Below, piece after piece: positions 27,594 to 37,354 of a stretch of 64,000 nt of DNA. The stretch is from Flavobacterium sp. AED. Its GTDB lineage: Bacteria; Bacteroidota; Bacteroidia; Flavobacteriales; Flavobacteriaceae. The translations under genes and the position numbers were made by a program. How positions within the stretch are numbered: position 1 is the stretch's first letter; the number at the start of each line of letters is the position of its first letter. The stretch covers positions 558,001 to 622,000 of the forward strand of contig NZ_JSYM01000001.1 of assembly GCF_000812945.1 (NCBI RefSeq), given 5' to 3'. The notes beneath the pieces are model-generated. The model searched no databases and was not told the DNA's origin. It saw only the letters and a list, made by a program, of their open reading frames with translations.

Positions 27594-28556
27594 TTATTCA
27601 ATAGGTAAAATAAGTGTTGAAGTTACGGCCTCCAAAACCTCAAAAGCCGTTTCTGCCATCTTGTTCCCTTTAGTATCCAAAAGTGGATTTACTTCCACAA
27701 CTTCGAGACAAACTACCTTTTTACTTTCGATAATCTGGTTAATAATGGCAATGACTTCGTATTGATCAAATCCTTTTGGTACCGGAGTTCCAGTCCCATA
27801 AGAAATCATATCACAATCCATGGAATCTACGTCAAAAGAAATATAAATCATGTCACAATTCATTAGCTCTGCCAAAGCTTCAGTAACACAATTTTGAAGT
27901 CCTCTATAACGTACTTCGTGAACTTTATAATTTCGGATATGCAACTTTTCAATCTGCTTATCTTCGGCTTCTTCTGTATCGCGAACACCAAAATAAATAA
28001 CATCTTCCGCCTGTACTTTAGCACCATCACTACCGATGTTTTTCATTTTCTCCCAATGCTGTTGGGTTTCAAGAGGCACTTCGTTATTCTGACAACTTAA
28101 ATTATCATCAGCAAGAGCCGCCGATAATGGCATGCCATGAATATTTCCCGAAGGTGATGTGTAAGGCGAATGCAAATCAGCATGGGCATCAATCCAAATC
28201 ACTCCTAATGTCTGTTCAGGATAGGCTGCTTTTATACCGCTTATGGTTCCTAATGCTGAGGAATGATCTCCTGATAAGACTATGGGGAAATAATTCTGTT
28301 CCAGATTTTTCTTTACAGCGTTACAAACTCTGGTACACTGCTCCACAACATGTTCAATTCTTTTGGCAGAAGTGCTTCGGTTTTTATCATAAATGGATTC
28401 GTTATGCGTTTTCACATCTTCAAACTCAAACTGATTAAAATAGTCGCTGTCTTGATTAATTGCAGCTATTTCGATAGCATCAATCCCTAAATCCGAACCT
28501 CGGGTCCCAGCACCGATATCAGACCGGTTTTTGATTAATTTTATTGCTTTTTCCAT
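27594..28556 (-). CDS. arginase family protein
   Basis: Hydrolyses arginine to ornithine and urea, using a dinuclear Mn site. The 320-residue protein shows GDHSSALGTISG, WIDAHADLH and SFDVDSMD, which carry the metal ligands. The start at 28556 (MEKAIKLIKNRSDIG) is chosen over 28580 because the longer frame would overlap the rocD stop. It lies 10 bases after rocD; together they turn arginine into ornithine and then glutamate semialdehyde. Agmatinase is less likely given the partner gene. Confidence 0.9.
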   Translation of the reverse strand: MEKAIKLIKNRSDIGAGTRGSDLGIDAIEIAAINQDSDYFNQFEFEDVKTHNESIYDKNRSTSAKRIEHVVEQCTRVCNAVKKNLEQNYFPIVLSGDHSSALGTISGIKAAYPEQTLGVIWIDAHADLHSPYTSPSGNIHGMPLSAALADDNLSCQNNEVPLETQQHWEKMKNIGSDGAKVQAEDVIYFGVRDTEEAEDKQIEKLHIRNYKVHEVRYRGLQNCVTEALAELMNCDMIYISFDVDSMDCDMISYGTGTPVPKGFDQYEVIAIINQIIESKKVVCLEVVEVNPLLDTKGNKMAETAFEVLEAVTSTLILPIE

Positions 28557-28566
28557 GACAATTAAA

Positions 28567-29817
28567 TTATCTGAAATCATTTAATGCTCTTTCGATAATT
28601 CCAAGACACTCGTGAATTTGAGTTTCAGTAATAACTAATGGCGGTGCTAAACGTATTTTATTTCCGTGTGTAGGTTTTGCCAACAAACCGTATTCGCTGA
28701 ATTTCATACAAATATCCCAAGCCAAATCGGAGTTTTCATCACAATTAATAACAATCGCATTTAGTAATCCTTTACCACGAACCAATGTAATTAAGGGATT
28801 TCTAGAAGCTATTTCGTTAAGACCCGTTCTTAAAACAACGCCTAAGTAAGCTGCATTTTGTGATAAATTTTCATCACGAACCACTTCAAGTGCTGCAATG
28901 GCAACTGCTGCCGCAACTGGATTTCCTCCAAAAGTAGAACCGTGCTGACCCGGTTTGATGACATTCATAACCGCATTATTTGCCAAAACTGCCGAAACTG
29001 GATAAACACCACCCGAAATCGCTTTTCCTAAAATTAAAATATCCGGTTGGACATTTTCATGATGTACGGCTAACAATTTTCCGGTACGTGCAATTCCTGT
29101 TTGTACTTCATCAGCGATAAATAAGGCATTGTATTGTTCGCAAAGTGCTTTGGCTTTCGCCAAATAACCATCGGCGGGAACATAAACTCCGGCCTCTCCC
29201 TGAATAGGTTCCACTAGGAAACCAGCTATATTATTAGTTGATTTTAAAGCGTTTTCCAATGCTTCAATATCATCATAAGGTATTTTGATAAATCCTGCTG
29301 TGAAAGGACCAAAACTTTTACGTGCATTTTCATCATTTGAAAACGAAATAATAGTAGTCGTTCTTCCGTGGAAATTGTTCTCACAAACAATAATTTGTGC
29401 TTGATTTTCTGGAATTCCTTTTACTTCATACGCCCATTTTCTACAGATTTTCAAAGCGGTTTCCACTGCTTCGGCACCTGTATTCATTGGCAAAACTTTA
29501 TCGAAACCAAAATATTCAGTTACAAATTCTTCGTAAGGCCCTAATTGATCGTTATAAAAAGCACGTGAAGTCAACGTCAATGTTTGCGCTTGTTTTACCA
29601 TAGCGCCAACAATTTTTGGATGACAATGCCCTTGATTTACCGCCGAATAAGCCGACAAGAAATCATAATATTTTTTTCCGTCTACGTCCCAAACATACAC
29701 GCCTTCCCCTTTTTCTAAAACTACCGGTAAAGGATGGTAATTATGAGCGCCATACTTATTTTCTTTTTCTATAAATGCTTCAGATTTTGAAGAAAGTGCT
29801 TGATGTAATTGTTCCAT
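28567..29817 (-). CDS. rocD: ornithine aminotransferase
   Basis: PLP enzyme that moves the delta-amino group of ornithine to 2-oxoglutarate, giving glutamate-5-semialdehyde. The 416-residue class III aminotransferase has the PLP lysine in ILGKAISGGVYPVSAV, the aspartate in LFIADEVQTGIARTG, and the phosphate contact in MNTGAEAVETALKI. It is the first gene of the operon with arginase and is divergent from an Lrp regulator. Confidence 0.95.
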   Translation of the reverse strand: MEQLHQALSSKSEAFIEKENKYGAHNYHPLPVVLEKGEGVYVWDVDGKKYYDFLSAYSAVNQGHCHPKIVGAMVKQAQTLTLTSRAFYNDQLGPYEEFVTEYFGFDKVLPMNTGAEAVETALKICRKWAYEVKGIPENQAQIIVCENNFHGRTTTIISFSNDENARKSFGPFTAGFIKIPYDDIEALENALKSTNNIAGFLVEPIQGEAGVYVPADGYLAKAKALCEQYNALFIADEVQTGIARTGKLLAVHHENVQPDILILGKAISGGVYPVSAVLANNAVMNVIKPGQHGSTFGGNPVAAAVAIAALEVVRDENLSQNAAYLGVVLRTGLNEIASRNPLITLVRGKGLLNAIVINCDENSDLAWDICMKFSEYGLLAKPTHGNKIRLAPPLVITETQIHECLGIIERALNDFR

Positions 29818-30050
29818 GACTTGTTATTTATTAAAAATTTTAAACAAAAATATATAATATTTTTTATTTTACAACAAAAAATGATAATTTTGACTTAATT
29901 TAATCATTTAAAAACAAATAATCACTTTTATTTGTACGAAAATAAGTTATTTATCAATATCTACTTTTCGTTTTTCCTTTCAATTAGATGAGAAATAATA
30001 GTTACTTTTATAAATATTAAAAAATACCTTTTCAATTTAAAATAAATTAC

Positions 30051-30503
30051 ATGGATGCATTAGATGAATTTGATATCAATATTATTAAAGAATTAGAAAA
30101 AGATGGTCGTATGGCATTTTCAGCTATTGCCTCTTCGCTAAAAATATCCAATACAATGGTTCATCAGCGAGTAAATCGATTGACGGAACAAGGAATTCTG
30201 GCAGGAATAAAACCCATTATAAACGAAAAAAAAATTGGGTACGACTGGGCTTCTTTTACCGGTATTACCTTAAATAAAGACCAAGATTCAAACAGAATTA
30301 TCGAGGAATTAAAGAATATTCCTGAAATAACGGAATGCTATTATGTAACCGGTTCTTTCACGCTTTATATCAAAATAGTAGCGCAGAATCACGAGCACAT
30401 GAGAAAAATCCTTTATGAAAAAATTGATAATATTCCGGGAATTTCCAAAACGGATTCTATTATAGAATTGGGCTGCGCTTTCAAACGAAATATCACACTA
30501 TAA
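30051..30503 (+). CDS. Lrp/AsnC family regulator
   Basis: A 150-residue regulator with an N-terminal winged helix (DINIIKELEKDGRMAFSAIA, recognition helix SNTMVHQRVNRL) and a C-terminal RAM ligand domain (about 70-145). It is divergent from rocD-arginase with a 233-base AT-rich gap. By family and place it likely senses an amino acid such as arginine or ornithine and controls the catabolic operon. Confidence 0.92.
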   Translation: MDALDEFDINIIKELEKDGRMAFSAIASSLKISNTMVHQRVNRLTEQGILAGIKPIINEKKIGYDWASFTGITLNKDQDSNRIIEELKNIPEITECYYVTGSFTLYIKIVAQNHEHMRKILYEKIDNIPGISKTDSIIELGCAFKRNITL

Positions 30504-30613
30504 TTCCCAAAATTATCTTTTACTGTTTTATGTTATAAAAAAATCCAAAAAGAGTCTATTTATACAGAAAAATCACAATTTATTTTAGATATTTGTTAAA
30601 AAAATAAAACATT

Positions 30614-31387
30614 ATGAAAAATATAGCCTTGTTTATTTTAGGAATAGCACTCTTTTCAAATGCCACCTTTGCACAGCTGACACCAGTAAAATATAATGAT
30701 GGCGCTCAGGTTTTGAATGGATTCCAAATTCAGCCAATGAAAAAAAGCCCTCAAAAACCGGGTATCCTAATTCTTCCCGCTTGGAAAGGAATTGATAAAC
30801 ATGCAAAAACTACCGCAGAAACTTTGGCTAAACTAGGATATTATGCCTTTGTAGCCGATATTTATGGAGCTGGAAATTATCCAAAAGACAATGCCGAAGC
30901 AGGTCAAAAAGCAGGATTTTACAAAACAAACTACAAGGAATACCAAAAACGAATTTCATTAGCATTAGAACAATTAATTAAATCCGGCGCAAATCCTAAC
31001 AACATTGTCGTAATGGGATATTGTTTTGGTGGAACGGGAGCACTTGAAACAGCTCGCGCCCACTTGAATATAAAAGGAGTAGTTTCTTTTCATGGCGGAT
31101 TAGGAAGAGATGCTTCTCGTCCAACAGAACCTATAACAGCTAAAGTTTTAGTTTGCCACGGGGCTGATGATCCGTATGAATCTAAAGAAGAAATCACCGC
31201 ATTCCAACAAGAAATGAGAGACACAAAAGCAGATTGGCAAATGATTTATTATGCTAATGCGGTTCACTCTTTTACAGATCCGGATGCAGGAAATGACAAT
31301 TCAAAAGGAGCTGCCTATAATGAAAAAGCAGACAAACGCTCTTTTGAACATTTCAAAATTTTCCTAAATGAAGTTTTGAAAAAATAA
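30614..31387 (+). CDS. secreted dienelactone hydrolase family protein
   Basis: A 257-residue alpha/beta hydrolase with a Sec signal peptide (MKNIALFILGIALFSNATFA). The catalytic triad is visible: Cys in VMGYCFGGTG, Asp in CHGADDPYE and His in NAVHSFTDP. Dienelactone hydrolases open lactone rings, but many members act on other esters; the periplasmic substrate is unknown. It is followed closely by the DUF3667 gene. Confidence 0.9.
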   Translation: MKNIALFILGIALFSNATFAQLTPVKYNDGAQVLNGFQIQPMKKSPQKPGILILPAWKGIDKHAKTTAETLAKLGYYAFVADIYGAGNYPKDNAEAGQKAGFYKTNYKEYQKRISLALEQLIKSGANPNNIVVMGYCFGGTGALETARAHLNIKGVVSFHGGLGRDASRPTEPITAKVLVCHGADDPYESKEEITAFQQEMRDTKADWQMIYYANAVHSFTDPDAGNDNSKGAAYNEKADKRSFEHFKIFLNEVLKK

Positions 31388-31423
31388 TTTTTAGATTCTA
31401 TTAATAGCCAAAACAACGTTTTT

Positions 31424-32518
31424 ATGGGGAAAACCGTTTTAAGAAAGGATAAGACATGCCTAAATTGCAGATATGTTGTAGAAAACAGATTCTGTCCTAA
31501 TTGCGGACAGGAAAACACTGATATCAGAAAAACATTTCATCATTTATTCATTCATTTTTTTGAAGACCTGACGCATTATGAAAATGCTTTTTGGCGTACC
31601 ATAAAAAACTTAATTTTAAAACCGGCATCCCTAACTAAGGAATATCTTTCTGGTAAACGACTATCCTATTTAGCACCTGTTCGCCTTTATATTTTCATCA
31701 GTTTTATAACTTTCTTTCTAATCAGTGTGATGCCTGAAAATAAAGAAGCAAATGACTCAAAACCTGCTTCCGAAAAATTTTATAACCCAACAGAAACAGT
31801 CAAAAAACAAGATACAATCTACAAAGAGCAGCAAAAAATAATTGACTTTGAAAAAAAAGGATTGATTTCTAAAAAAGAGTCCGATTCAATTCAAAAGTTC
31901 ATTGTTGCCTCTAAGGAGAAAAAAGAAGATAAAGAAGACGGAGGATTTACCTTTTTTGGAAAACAATACAAATCAGTTCAGGAATTTGATTCCATCCAGA
32001 AAAATGCAAAACCCGAAAATAAAATGGGTGCATTTCAATACTGGTTAAACCGAAAAACGCAGCTGGTAAATGATCGATACACTGCAACTGAACTTAAAGA
32101 AAAATTCGTTGAATCCTTCATACACAATCTTCCAAAAGCATTGTTTGTTTACATGCCACTCTTTGCTTTTATTTTATGGCTCTTTCAGAATAAGAAAAAA
32201 TGGTACTATTTTGACCATGGTATTTTCACCTTACATTACTTTTCATTTTTATTGTTAGGATTGTTAATACTAAAATTAGAAAACTACTTCCTTGGACTTT
32301 TAAATGAATACCCATTATTTACCGTTATAGATTATATTTTTACAACTATTGCAGTCCTTTATATGTTGTATTATTTTTTCCCGGCGCACCATCGTTTTTA
32401 TGGCGATTCTAAAATAATTTCAATAACAAAAGGAATAGTTATGTTCTTCATTAACATGTTTTTTGTTTTCATAATCCTTACCCTTTTTGCAGTTTATACC
32501 TTTATTAATTTACATTAA
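31424..32518 (+). CDS. DUF3667 zinc-ribbon membrane protein
   Basis: A 364-residue protein of unknown function common in Bacteroidota. The N-terminus is a zinc ribbon (CLNCRY...FCPNCGQ, about residues 12-28), followed by the family phrase TFHHLFIHFFEDL. Hydrophobic segments lie near residue 95 and at about 240, 265, 300 and 345, with a charged lysine-rich region between 115 and 225. It lies 5 bases before the M28 peptidase gene, so the two are probably cotranscribed. Confidence 0.87.
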   Translation: MGKTVLRKDKTCLNCRYVVENRFCPNCGQENTDIRKTFHHLFIHFFEDLTHYENAFWRTIKNLILKPASLTKEYLSGKRLSYLAPVRLYIFISFITFFLISVMPENKEANDSKPASEKFYNPTETVKKQDTIYKEQQKIIDFEKKGLISKKESDSIQKFIVASKEKKEDKEDGGFTFFGKQYKSVQEFDSIQKNAKPENKMGAFQYWLNRKTQLVNDRYTATELKEKFVESFIHNLPKALFVYMPLFAFILWLFQNKKKWYYFDHGIFTLHYFSFLLLGLLILKLENYFLGLLNEYPLFTVIDYIFTTIAVLYMLYYFFPAHHRFYGDSKIISITKGIVMFFINMFFVFIILTLFAVYTFINLH

Positions 32519-32523
32519 ATAAC

Positions 32524-33537
32524 ATGAAAAAAATATCCCTATTAAGTTTGCTTTTGGTTTTAAGCATCAGTTGTACTACTCAAAAAAAGAGTGTAACTGC
32601 TGTTGAACCTACAAAATACATGAATACCATCACGGCCAGTGATTTAAAAAAACATCTTTATATTGTCGCTTCTGATTCTATGGAAGGACGTGAAACAGGA
32701 TCAGCCGGTCAGAAAAAAGCTGGTGTTTATCTTATCAGTCAATACAAGAAAAATAATATTCCTTTCCCTAAAGGGGCTACATCGTATTACCAAAAAGTTC
32801 CTGCTGAATTCATGAACAAAAAATACGGAGAAAAATTAGGTGATTCAGAGAATATCTGGGCATTCATCGAAGGTTCGGAAAAACCAGAAGAAGTCTTGGT
32901 TATTTCGGCTCATTACGACCACGTAGGTATTAAAGATGGCGAAGTATACAACGGTGCTGATGATGATGGTTCCGGAACAGTTGCTTTACTGGAAATTGCA
33001 CAAGCATTCGAAATTGCAAAAAAAGAAGGTCATGGTCCAAAACGTTCTATTATGTTTTTCCACGCAACAGGTGAAGAGCATGGATTACATGGTTCTCGTT
33101 ATTACTCGGAGAATCCTTTATTCCCTGTCGCAAACACAATTACTGATATCAACATTGACATGATTGGTCGTCGTGACGAGGCACATGCAAATACAAATAA
33201 TTATGTATATCTAATAGGCGCGGATCGTTTATCAACGGATTTAGATAACATTTGTACCATCGCAAATGCCAAGTATATCAAAATGGATTTAGATTATAAA
33301 TTCAACGACCCTAAAGATCCAAATCATTTTTATGAGCGTTCTGACCATTATAATTTTGCCAAACATGGAATTCCAGCCGTATTCCTTTTCAATGGCGTAC
33401 ATGCTGATTACCATCAAAAAACAGATGAAGTTGATAAAATTGAATTTGATGCTTTAGCCAAAAGAACGCAACTTGCTTTTGTAATCGCTTGGGAATTGGC
33501 AAACAGAGAAAATCGCCCTGTAGTCGATAAAAAATAG
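32524..33537 (+). CDS. M28 family zinc metallopeptidase, lipoprotein
   Basis: Probable aminopeptidase tethered to the envelope. The 337-residue protein has a type II signal with Cys17 in LSISCTTQ. Zinc and catalytic residues are seen in ISAHYDHVG, YNGADDDGSGT, HATGEEHGLHGS, NIDMIGRRDE and HADYHQKTDE. The family removes N-terminal residues; the exact substrate is unknown. A strong two-way terminator lies between it and the convergent sulfurtransferase. Confidence 0.93.
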   Translation: MKKISLLSLLLVLSISCTTQKKSVTAVEPTKYMNTITASDLKKHLYIVASDSMEGRETGSAGQKKAGVYLISQYKKNNIPFPKGATSYYQKVPAEFMNKKYGEKLGDSENIWAFIEGSEKPEEVLVISAHYDHVGIKDGEVYNGADDDGSGTVALLEIAQAFEIAKKEGHGPKRSIMFFHATGEEHGLHGSRYYSENPLFPVANTITDINIDMIGRRDEAHANTNNYVYLIGADRLSTDLDNICTIANAKYIKMDLDYKFNDPKDPNHFYERSDHYNFAKHGIPAVFLFNGVHADYHQKTDEVDKIEFDALAKRTQLAFVIAWELANRENRPVVDKK

Positions 33538-33548
33538 TTTTAGCATTA

Positions 33549-33630
33549 GGGCACATCCCGCCGAAAAAAGCGGGTCGAGCTATACGTTGCAATCTTTTTT
33601 GTGATGAAAAATCACAAAAAAGGATTTCCA
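33549..33630. repeat. Flavobacterium-type intergenic repeat with two hairpins
   Basis: Begins GGGCACATCCCGCC, with hairpins CCCGC-N8-GCGGG (33557-33574) and CTTTTTTGTGAT-GAAAA-ATCACAAAAAAG (33594-33622, perfect 12-bp stem). The layout resembles BIME-like repeats known to me from Flavobacterium intergenic DNA. It lies between convergent genes. Confidence 0.6.
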
Positions 33631-33655
33631 CTGCTATCCCTTGTGCAAACCCGAT

Positions 33656-33693
33656 AAAACAAGAGCTTTGAAGGAATTCAAAGCTCTTGTTTT
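33656..33693. terminator. two-way intrinsic terminator between M28 peptidase and sulfurtransferase
   Basis: A perfect 17-bp stem, AAAACAAGAGCTTTGAA (33656-33672) with its complement at 33677-33693, and a 4-base loop. A/T tails on both sides serve both convergent genes. Confidence 0.88.
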
Positions 33694-33719
33694 GTTTACA
33701 CATACTGAAAAATCAACCT

Positions 33720-34577
33720 TTACTCTTTCTTCGAAGTCGCTATCAGTCTATTATTTCTGGACCACTCACTCCAAGACCCAACATACAGTTTTGGAATTTC
33801 AAGACCTGCATAAGCAATAGCCAAAAGCGTGTGGCAGGCAGTTACACCGGAACCGCAATGCACAATCACATTTTCAGCTGCCCTATCTTCAAATTCTTTT
33901 AAATAATTATTCTTCAATTCCTCAGGTGATAAGAAAAACCCATTAGAATCTAAATTAGTGGTAAAAGGAATGTTTATGGCACCCGGAATATGTCCGGCGA
34001 CTAAATCGATAGGTTCTTTCTCTCCATTGTATCGTTCTTCATCGCGTACATCGACGACCAGAAAACCCGTGTCTTGTGCTACTTTATCAATTTCGTAAAT
34101 ATCAGCTAACGGCAACAACCAATTTTCAATTTTATACGGTTCCTTTTTCAATGGGATTTCTGTTTTTGAGCTTGTTGGAAATCCAGCTTTAATAGCCGCT
34201 TGAAATCCTCCATCCAGCACCTGAACTTTCTGGTGCCCAACAGATTTTAGCATCCACCAAAACCGTGCAGCTGCATTCGAACCATTTTTATCATCATAAA
34301 CCACTACATGACTCGTAGGCGTTATACCAAGACTCGTTAAAGTTTCAGAAAACTGTTCAAGTGTAGGCAAAGGATGCCTGCCTCCTATAGAAACATCCAC
34401 ATTTATATTGGCTAACTGCGTGTTTAAATCAACATACAAAGCGCCATCTAAATGTTCCGCAGCATAATTTTCTTTAGCACCATTACCGTTACTGGCATCA
34501 ATAATTACTAATTCACTTTTATCTTTCAGTGCTATTAGTTCATCTGGCTTTATAATTGGTGAAATGTCTTGAGGCAT
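33720..34577 (-). CDS. sulfurtransferase, two rhodanese domains (3-mercaptopyruvate sulfurtransferase type)
   Basis: Transfers sulfur from mercaptopyruvate or thiosulfate to an acceptor. With the start at 34577 (MPQDISPIIKPDEL) it has 285 residues. The N-terminal rhodanese domain is inactive (no Cys). The C-terminal domain has the active loop CGSGVTA, which is closer to mercaptopyruvate than to thiosulfate enzymes. The domain linker LDGGFQAAIKAGFPT is typical. A start at 34604 is possible but adds nine unconserved residues. Confidence 0.9.
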   Translation of the reverse strand: MPQDISPIIKPDELIALKDKSELVIIDASNGNGAKENYAAEHLDGALYVDLNTQLANINVDVSIGGRHPLPTLEQFSETLTSLGITPTSHVVVYDDKNGSNAAARFWWMLKSVGHQKVQVLDGGFQAAIKAGFPTSSKTEIPLKKEPYKIENWLLPLADIYEIDKVAQDTGFLVVDVRDEERYNGEKEPIDLVAGHIPGAINIPFTTNLDSNGFFLSPEELKNNYLKEFEDRAAENVIVHCGSGVTACHTLLAIAYAGLEIPKLYVGSWSEWSRNNRLIATSKKE

Positions 34578-34752
34578 ATTTATTACTTTTACAATTAGTG
34601 TCATTATTACTTTTTACTCATAAACAACTGAATTTATATCAGATACAAACTAAAAACAGTTTTTAAGTCCTGCTAATTTATGTTATTATTTACAATCTTC
34701 AAAACAGCAATTAAATCCAAAAAAACACACCAGAGATAATTATTTACACCAT

Positions 34753-34778
34753 AAAAAAAGCCCACTAATGTGGACTTT
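34753..34778 (-). terminator. intrinsic terminator of the histidine kinase gene
   Basis: On the minus strand AAAGTCCAC-ATTA-GTGGGCTTT (34778-34757) forms a 9-bp stem with one G-T pair, then a T-run. It lies about 65 bases after the kinase stop. Confidence 0.82.
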
Positions 34779-34843
34779 AAGGTCATCTTTTATTGAATTT
34801 TATAGCTGTTACATCCTTTATGTTTTAACCTTAGGATTATTTT

Positions 34844-36040
34844 TTAAGCGCTTTCATCAAACTCAATTTTATCAGCACTATCTATTTTGTCTAATGGCTT
34901 CTCTATTGGTAATGTAAAATAAAAAGAGGAACCTTCGCCTTCTACACTTTCTACCCATATTTCACCACCATTTTTTTCTAAAAACCCTTTCACTAATAAT
35001 AATCCTATCCCTGCACCTTTATTTTCTGTCCTTGCTTTAGAAAGTATATTCATTTGTGGTGTAAAAAGTTTGTCTTGAATCTCTTTAGACATACCAACAC
35101 CGGAATCCTTTATTTGAACGATTATTTTATCTCCTTTGATTTTTGCCGAAACGATAACTTCCCCTCCAGGTAGTGAATGCTTAATCGCATTGGAAACTAT
35201 ATTTTGAATAACAGAGAGTAGCATTTTTCCATCTGCAAAAACACTGGTATTTTCTTTAATTTCGTGATGAAGATTTATTGTATTTAAAGAAGCAGTATCA
35301 TTTAAAGTATCAAAAACTTTTTGAACATAATCAACAAGCTCAATTTTTCTAGGAGAAAAGACTTCTGCCGCGTACTTTATTCTCGCCCACTCCACTAAGT
35401 AGTCTAACATGTTTAACTCATCTATTGATGCTTTGTAAAGAAGTTCCAGCATTTCTTTAACTGTATTTGGCTGCATTCTTTCAAAATTTGATTTCAAATA
35501 TCCCGTAGTAGCAATAATACTGGATAATGGACTTCTCAAATCATGCGAAAGTATGGCAAGAACACTTTCTTTATGTGTATTTAAGTCTTCTAGGTCCTTT
35601 ACATATTTTTTTATGGCATCTTCAGATTTCTTTCTTTCCGTTAAGTCGCGTAGGATTTTAACATATCCTAACATTTCTCCATCTATTCCAGTCAGCGGAA
35701 AAACCAAACCATACGCATAAAATTCACTTTTGTCTTTACAAATGTGCCATCTATTGTCCGTAGCTCTTCCTTCTTTTAATGCAGTTTCAATTTCCTTTTT
35801 CGGAATACCATTTTGTTTGTCTTCTTCTCTAAAAATTATATCAAAATGTTCTCCTATAATTTCATCCGATTCATATCCAAATATTTTTGATGCTCCTGAA
35901 CTCCAGCTATTAATTACAAAATCATTATCAAGAGTAAAAATGGAGTAATCTTGTAAGCTGTCAATTATCTGGCTATAAAATTCAGCAGTTGGAATATAAT
36001 TACTTTTAAGAATTTTAGAATTAATTTGCTCGTTTTCCAT
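34844..36040 (-). CDS. PAS-domain sensor histidine kinase
   Basis: A 398-residue soluble kinase: PAS domain at about 18-135, HisKA with phospho-His in LSHDLRSPLSSII near 165, and HATPase with N box NIVSNAIKHS, G1 DSGVGMS and G2 GAGIGLLLV up to about 380. There is no membrane segment and no adjacent response regulator, so its partner is encoded elsewhere. The PAS ligand is not evident. It is an orphan with its own terminator. Confidence 0.94.
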   Translation of the reverse strand: MENEQINSKILKSNYIPTAEFYSQIIDSLQDYSIFTLDNDFVINSWSSGASKIFGYESDEIIGEHFDIIFREEDKQNGIPKKEIETALKEGRATDNRWHICKDKSEFYAYGLVFPLTGIDGEMLGYVKILRDLTERKKSEDAIKKYVKDLEDLNTHKESVLAILSHDLRSPLSSIIATTGYLKSNFERMQPNTVKEMLELLYKASIDELNMLDYLVEWARIKYAAEVFSPRKIELVDYVQKVFDTLNDTASLNTINLHHEIKENTSVFADGKMLLSVIQNIVSNAIKHSLPGGEVIVSAKIKGDKIIVQIKDSGVGMSKEIQDKLFTPQMNILSKARTENKGAGIGLLLVKGFLEKNGGEIWVESVEGEGSSFYFTLPIEKPLDKIDSADKIEFDESA

Positions 36041-36402
36041 TTGGTGAATTAAATGATATTTAAATTTTTTGAATGCAGAATAGTATTTGAAAATCAGGTA
36101 GGAATGTGCTCAAAGGTATACAAAAGGAGGCATGAATATTGAAAAATATTCCCGAACATAAATGTCCCACTGCTACACAGTCTATTCTTGTATTAATTCT
36201 CAATTTATGTTTTCGCTAACTATTTTATGTTACCTGAAAACTATTCGCACCCCTATTTTATATTTTAATTTTTCAGAAATATTTATTTGTTTATGAAATC
36301 CCAAACGACTCTTTCAATCTCCTAATTTATACTATACGCTTTCTCTTTTACAATATTCAAGCCAATAAATAAACCGGGCAATCCCACGAAAGTTTATTCC
36401 AC
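36041..36402. other. intergenic region upstream of the kinase
   Basis: About 360 bases of AT-rich DNA with no convincing open frame. It should contain the kinase promoter. A short hairpin-like ATATTGAAAAATATT lies near 36137. I see nothing else. Confidence 0.4.
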
Positions 36403-36434
36403 AAAAAAAGCCTCGAATTTCTTCGAAGCTTTTG
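36403..36434 (-). terminator. terminator after tRNA-His
   Basis: Arms AAGCCTCGAA and TTCGAAGCTT (36408-36431, one mismatch) with a T-run on the minus strand, right after the tRNA. Confidence 0.75.
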
Positions 36435-36441
36435 CTTTCTG

Positions 36442-36516
36442 GGTGGGAGACGGGGCTCGAACCCGCGACCCTCGGTACCACAAACCGATGCTCTAACCAA
36501 CTGAGCTACAACCACC
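36442..36516 (-). tRNA. tRNA-His (anticodon GTG)
   Basis: The minus strand folds as a cloverleaf. It has D arm GCTC-AGTTGGTTA-GAGC, anticodon stem TCGGT/ACCGA around loop TTGTGGT with anticodon GTG, and T arm GCGGG-TTCGAGC-CCCGT. An extra 5' G (36516) faces the discriminator C, the tRNA-His identity pair. No CCA is encoded. Pairs 5-68 and 6-67 of the acceptor stem are mismatched as read. Confidence 0.93.
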
Positions 36517-36590
36517 ATTTGCTTAGCGGTGGCAAATATACAACATAAGTTTACTTCTGCAAATATTTTTTTTAAAAAATTACAGCAAAT

Positions 36591-37307
36591 TTACATCAAA
36601 TCTCCTAAACTATTGACTGCCAAATATCTTTCAACAGTAAAACCTTCACCAAATTCAACCCCTACTAACCGTCCCAAATCTCTAGAACGATAATTCAGAC
36701 TTTCTAAGAAGTTTTTACTAGTGATTGGCGATTCCGGTTCTTTGGAATTTGCATCATAAAACTGCGAGCGATAAGCCAAAATAGATTCAATTTTCTTATC
36801 GGTAAAACCGGTAATATCGACAACAAAATCTGGCTCTATGTTTTTCCACTGAATATAATGATACACTAATTTTGGCCTCCAAGCAGCTTGACCTTCGCCA
36901 TCAACTGTAGTTTCTATTTTTCTCAATCCCGATAAAAAACAAGCATCCGAAACCAATTTACTTCCCTTTCCATGATCGATGTGACGGTCGTCAATGGCAT
37001 TACACAATACAATTTCTGGTTGATATTTGCGAATCATTTTTATGATTTCCAATTGGTGCTTTTCGTCATTTACAAAAAAACCATCGCGCATTTCCAGATT
37101 TTCCCGTACCGAAACTCCTAGAATTTTTGCAGCAGCATTTGCTTCCTCATCCCTAATTTCAGCCGAACCACGCGTTCCTAATTCACCACGAGTCAAATCA
37201 ACAATTCCCACGGTTTTCCCTAAGGAGATTTCTTTTAGAATAGTTCCCGCACAACCCAATTCGACATCATCAGGATGCGCTCCAAAAGCAAGTATGTCTA
37301 ATTTCAT
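36591..37307 (-). CDS. bshB1: bacillithiol biosynthesis deacetylase BshB1
   Basis: Removes acetate from GlcNAc-malate in bacillithiol synthesis. The 238-residue LmbE-family protein has the zinc motif AHPDDVELGCAGT at the N-terminus and DRHIDHGKGSKLV near residue 110. The tail LGRLVGVEFGEGFTVER is typical of BshB1 rather than other PIG-L deacetylases. No other bsh gene is adjacent. It is 47 bases downstream of the isochorismate synthase gene on the same strand. Confidence 0.93.
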   Translation of the reverse strand: MKLDILAFGAHPDDVELGCAGTILKEISLGKTVGIVDLTRGELGTRGSAEIRDEEANAAAKILGVSVRENLEMRDGFFVNDEKHQLEIIKMIRKYQPEIVLCNAIDDRHIDHGKGSKLVSDACFLSGLRKIETTVDGEGQAAWRPKLVYHYIQWKNIEPDFVVDITGFTDKKIESILAYRSQFYDANSKEPESPITSKNFLESLNYRSRDLGRLVGVEFGEGFTVERYLAVNSLGDLM

Positions 37308-37354
37308 ATTTTTTATTATTACTATTCTGTTATCTATTTCGTGTAAACTTTCGT

